NCBI GenBank assembly: GCA_946611495.1
Contig: CAMODR010000098.1
Span: 1-5,750, forward strand
DNA length: 5,750 nt
From: an uncultured Methanobrevibacter sp.
GTDB lineage: Archaea > Methanobacteriota > Methanobacteria > Methanobacteriales > Methanobacteriaceae
Direction of reading: 5' to 3'
Shown here: positions 5,539 to 5,750 of the stretch, one piece after another
Layout of the letters: every line of letters starts with the position of its first letter
Position numbering within the stretch: position 1 is the first letter of the stretch
Notes under the pieces: generated by a model
Database searches by the model: none
What the model was told of the DNA's origin: nothing
Seen by the model: only the letters and a program-made list of their open reading frames with translations
Translations under genes and position numbers: made by a program

Positions 5539-5750
5539 GGATTTATATTACTTTTAAAATGTATGTTCGATAATTATAGAACTAATGCAATATAAAAAAT
5601 TTTTACATTATATTAATATATTATGTTTAAACTACTAATAATACTTAACGATTTATAATGGAAGCATTCTTAACGAAGTTTAGTAAAAAAAGTTTATTGG
5701 GTTAATGAAAAATAGTTTAGTTTTATTTTAGAAAAGAATAGTTTAGTTTT
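5539..5750. other. A/T-rich intergenic stretch upstream of pycB; no gene seen
   Basis: No open frame with a ribosome binding site is visible. Two short direct repeats occur: CTTAACGA at 5644-5651 and 5669-5676 (25 bp apart), and the 14-bp AATAGTTTAGTTTT at 5711-5724 and 5737-5750 (26 bp apart, ending at the window edge). These could be part of the control region of pycB or of the next gene outside the window, or chance repeats in A/T-rich DNA. Confidence 0.5.

Overview
The window looks like a piece of a gut or rumen methanogen genome of the Methanobacteriales, most likely Methanobrevibacter or a close relative. The reasons are the very A+T-rich DNA, A/T-only intergenic stretches with archaeal BRE/TATA-type promoters and oligo-T terminators, Shine-Dalgarno sequences of the GAGGTG type, and gene content typical of methanogens: a CbiZ-CobZ (CbiS-like) fusion, LarC, and the stand-alone B subunit of a two-subunit pyruvate carboxylase. 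Genus placement is inference from this content; no rRNA gene is present.

Layout: (1) 32-1249, minus strand, TTG start: a divergent CbiS-like protein combining an adenosylcobinamide amidohydrolase-like N-terminal half with a PgpA/CobZ-like phosphatase C-terminal half. Its last codons are duplicated in frame at the window edge (1-52). (2) 1250-1386: A/T-rich divergent promoter region. (3) 1387-2661, plus strand: larC, the nickel insertase of nickel-pincer cofactor synthesis, followed by oligo-T terminators. (4) 2662-2967: no credible gene, but a textbook archaeal promoter (2731-2747) followed by a 42-bp tandem repeat array (2796-2943) that would form most of a roughly 190-nt 5' leader. (5) 2968-3573, plus strand: an unrecognised protein with two membrane segments. 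(6) 3574-3769: terminators for the two converging genes, including a T9A8 palindrome. (7) 3770-5491, minus strand: pycB, with complete active-site and biotinylation motifs. (8) 5492-5750: the pycB Shine-Dalgarno and promoter, then A/T-rich DNA with short direct repeats and no gene.

Each gene appears to be its own transcription unit. The divergent pair touches two metal cofactors, cobamide (Co) and the nickel-pincer nucleotide. PycB supplies oxaloacetate for the incomplete TCA pathway of methanogens and needs a PycA subunit and a biotin ligase encoded elsewhere. The least ordinary parts are the repeat-array leader in front of the unknown membrane protein, and the CbiS-like protein, which seems to have lost hallmark residues in both halves. 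I did not see a clear new multi-gene system.
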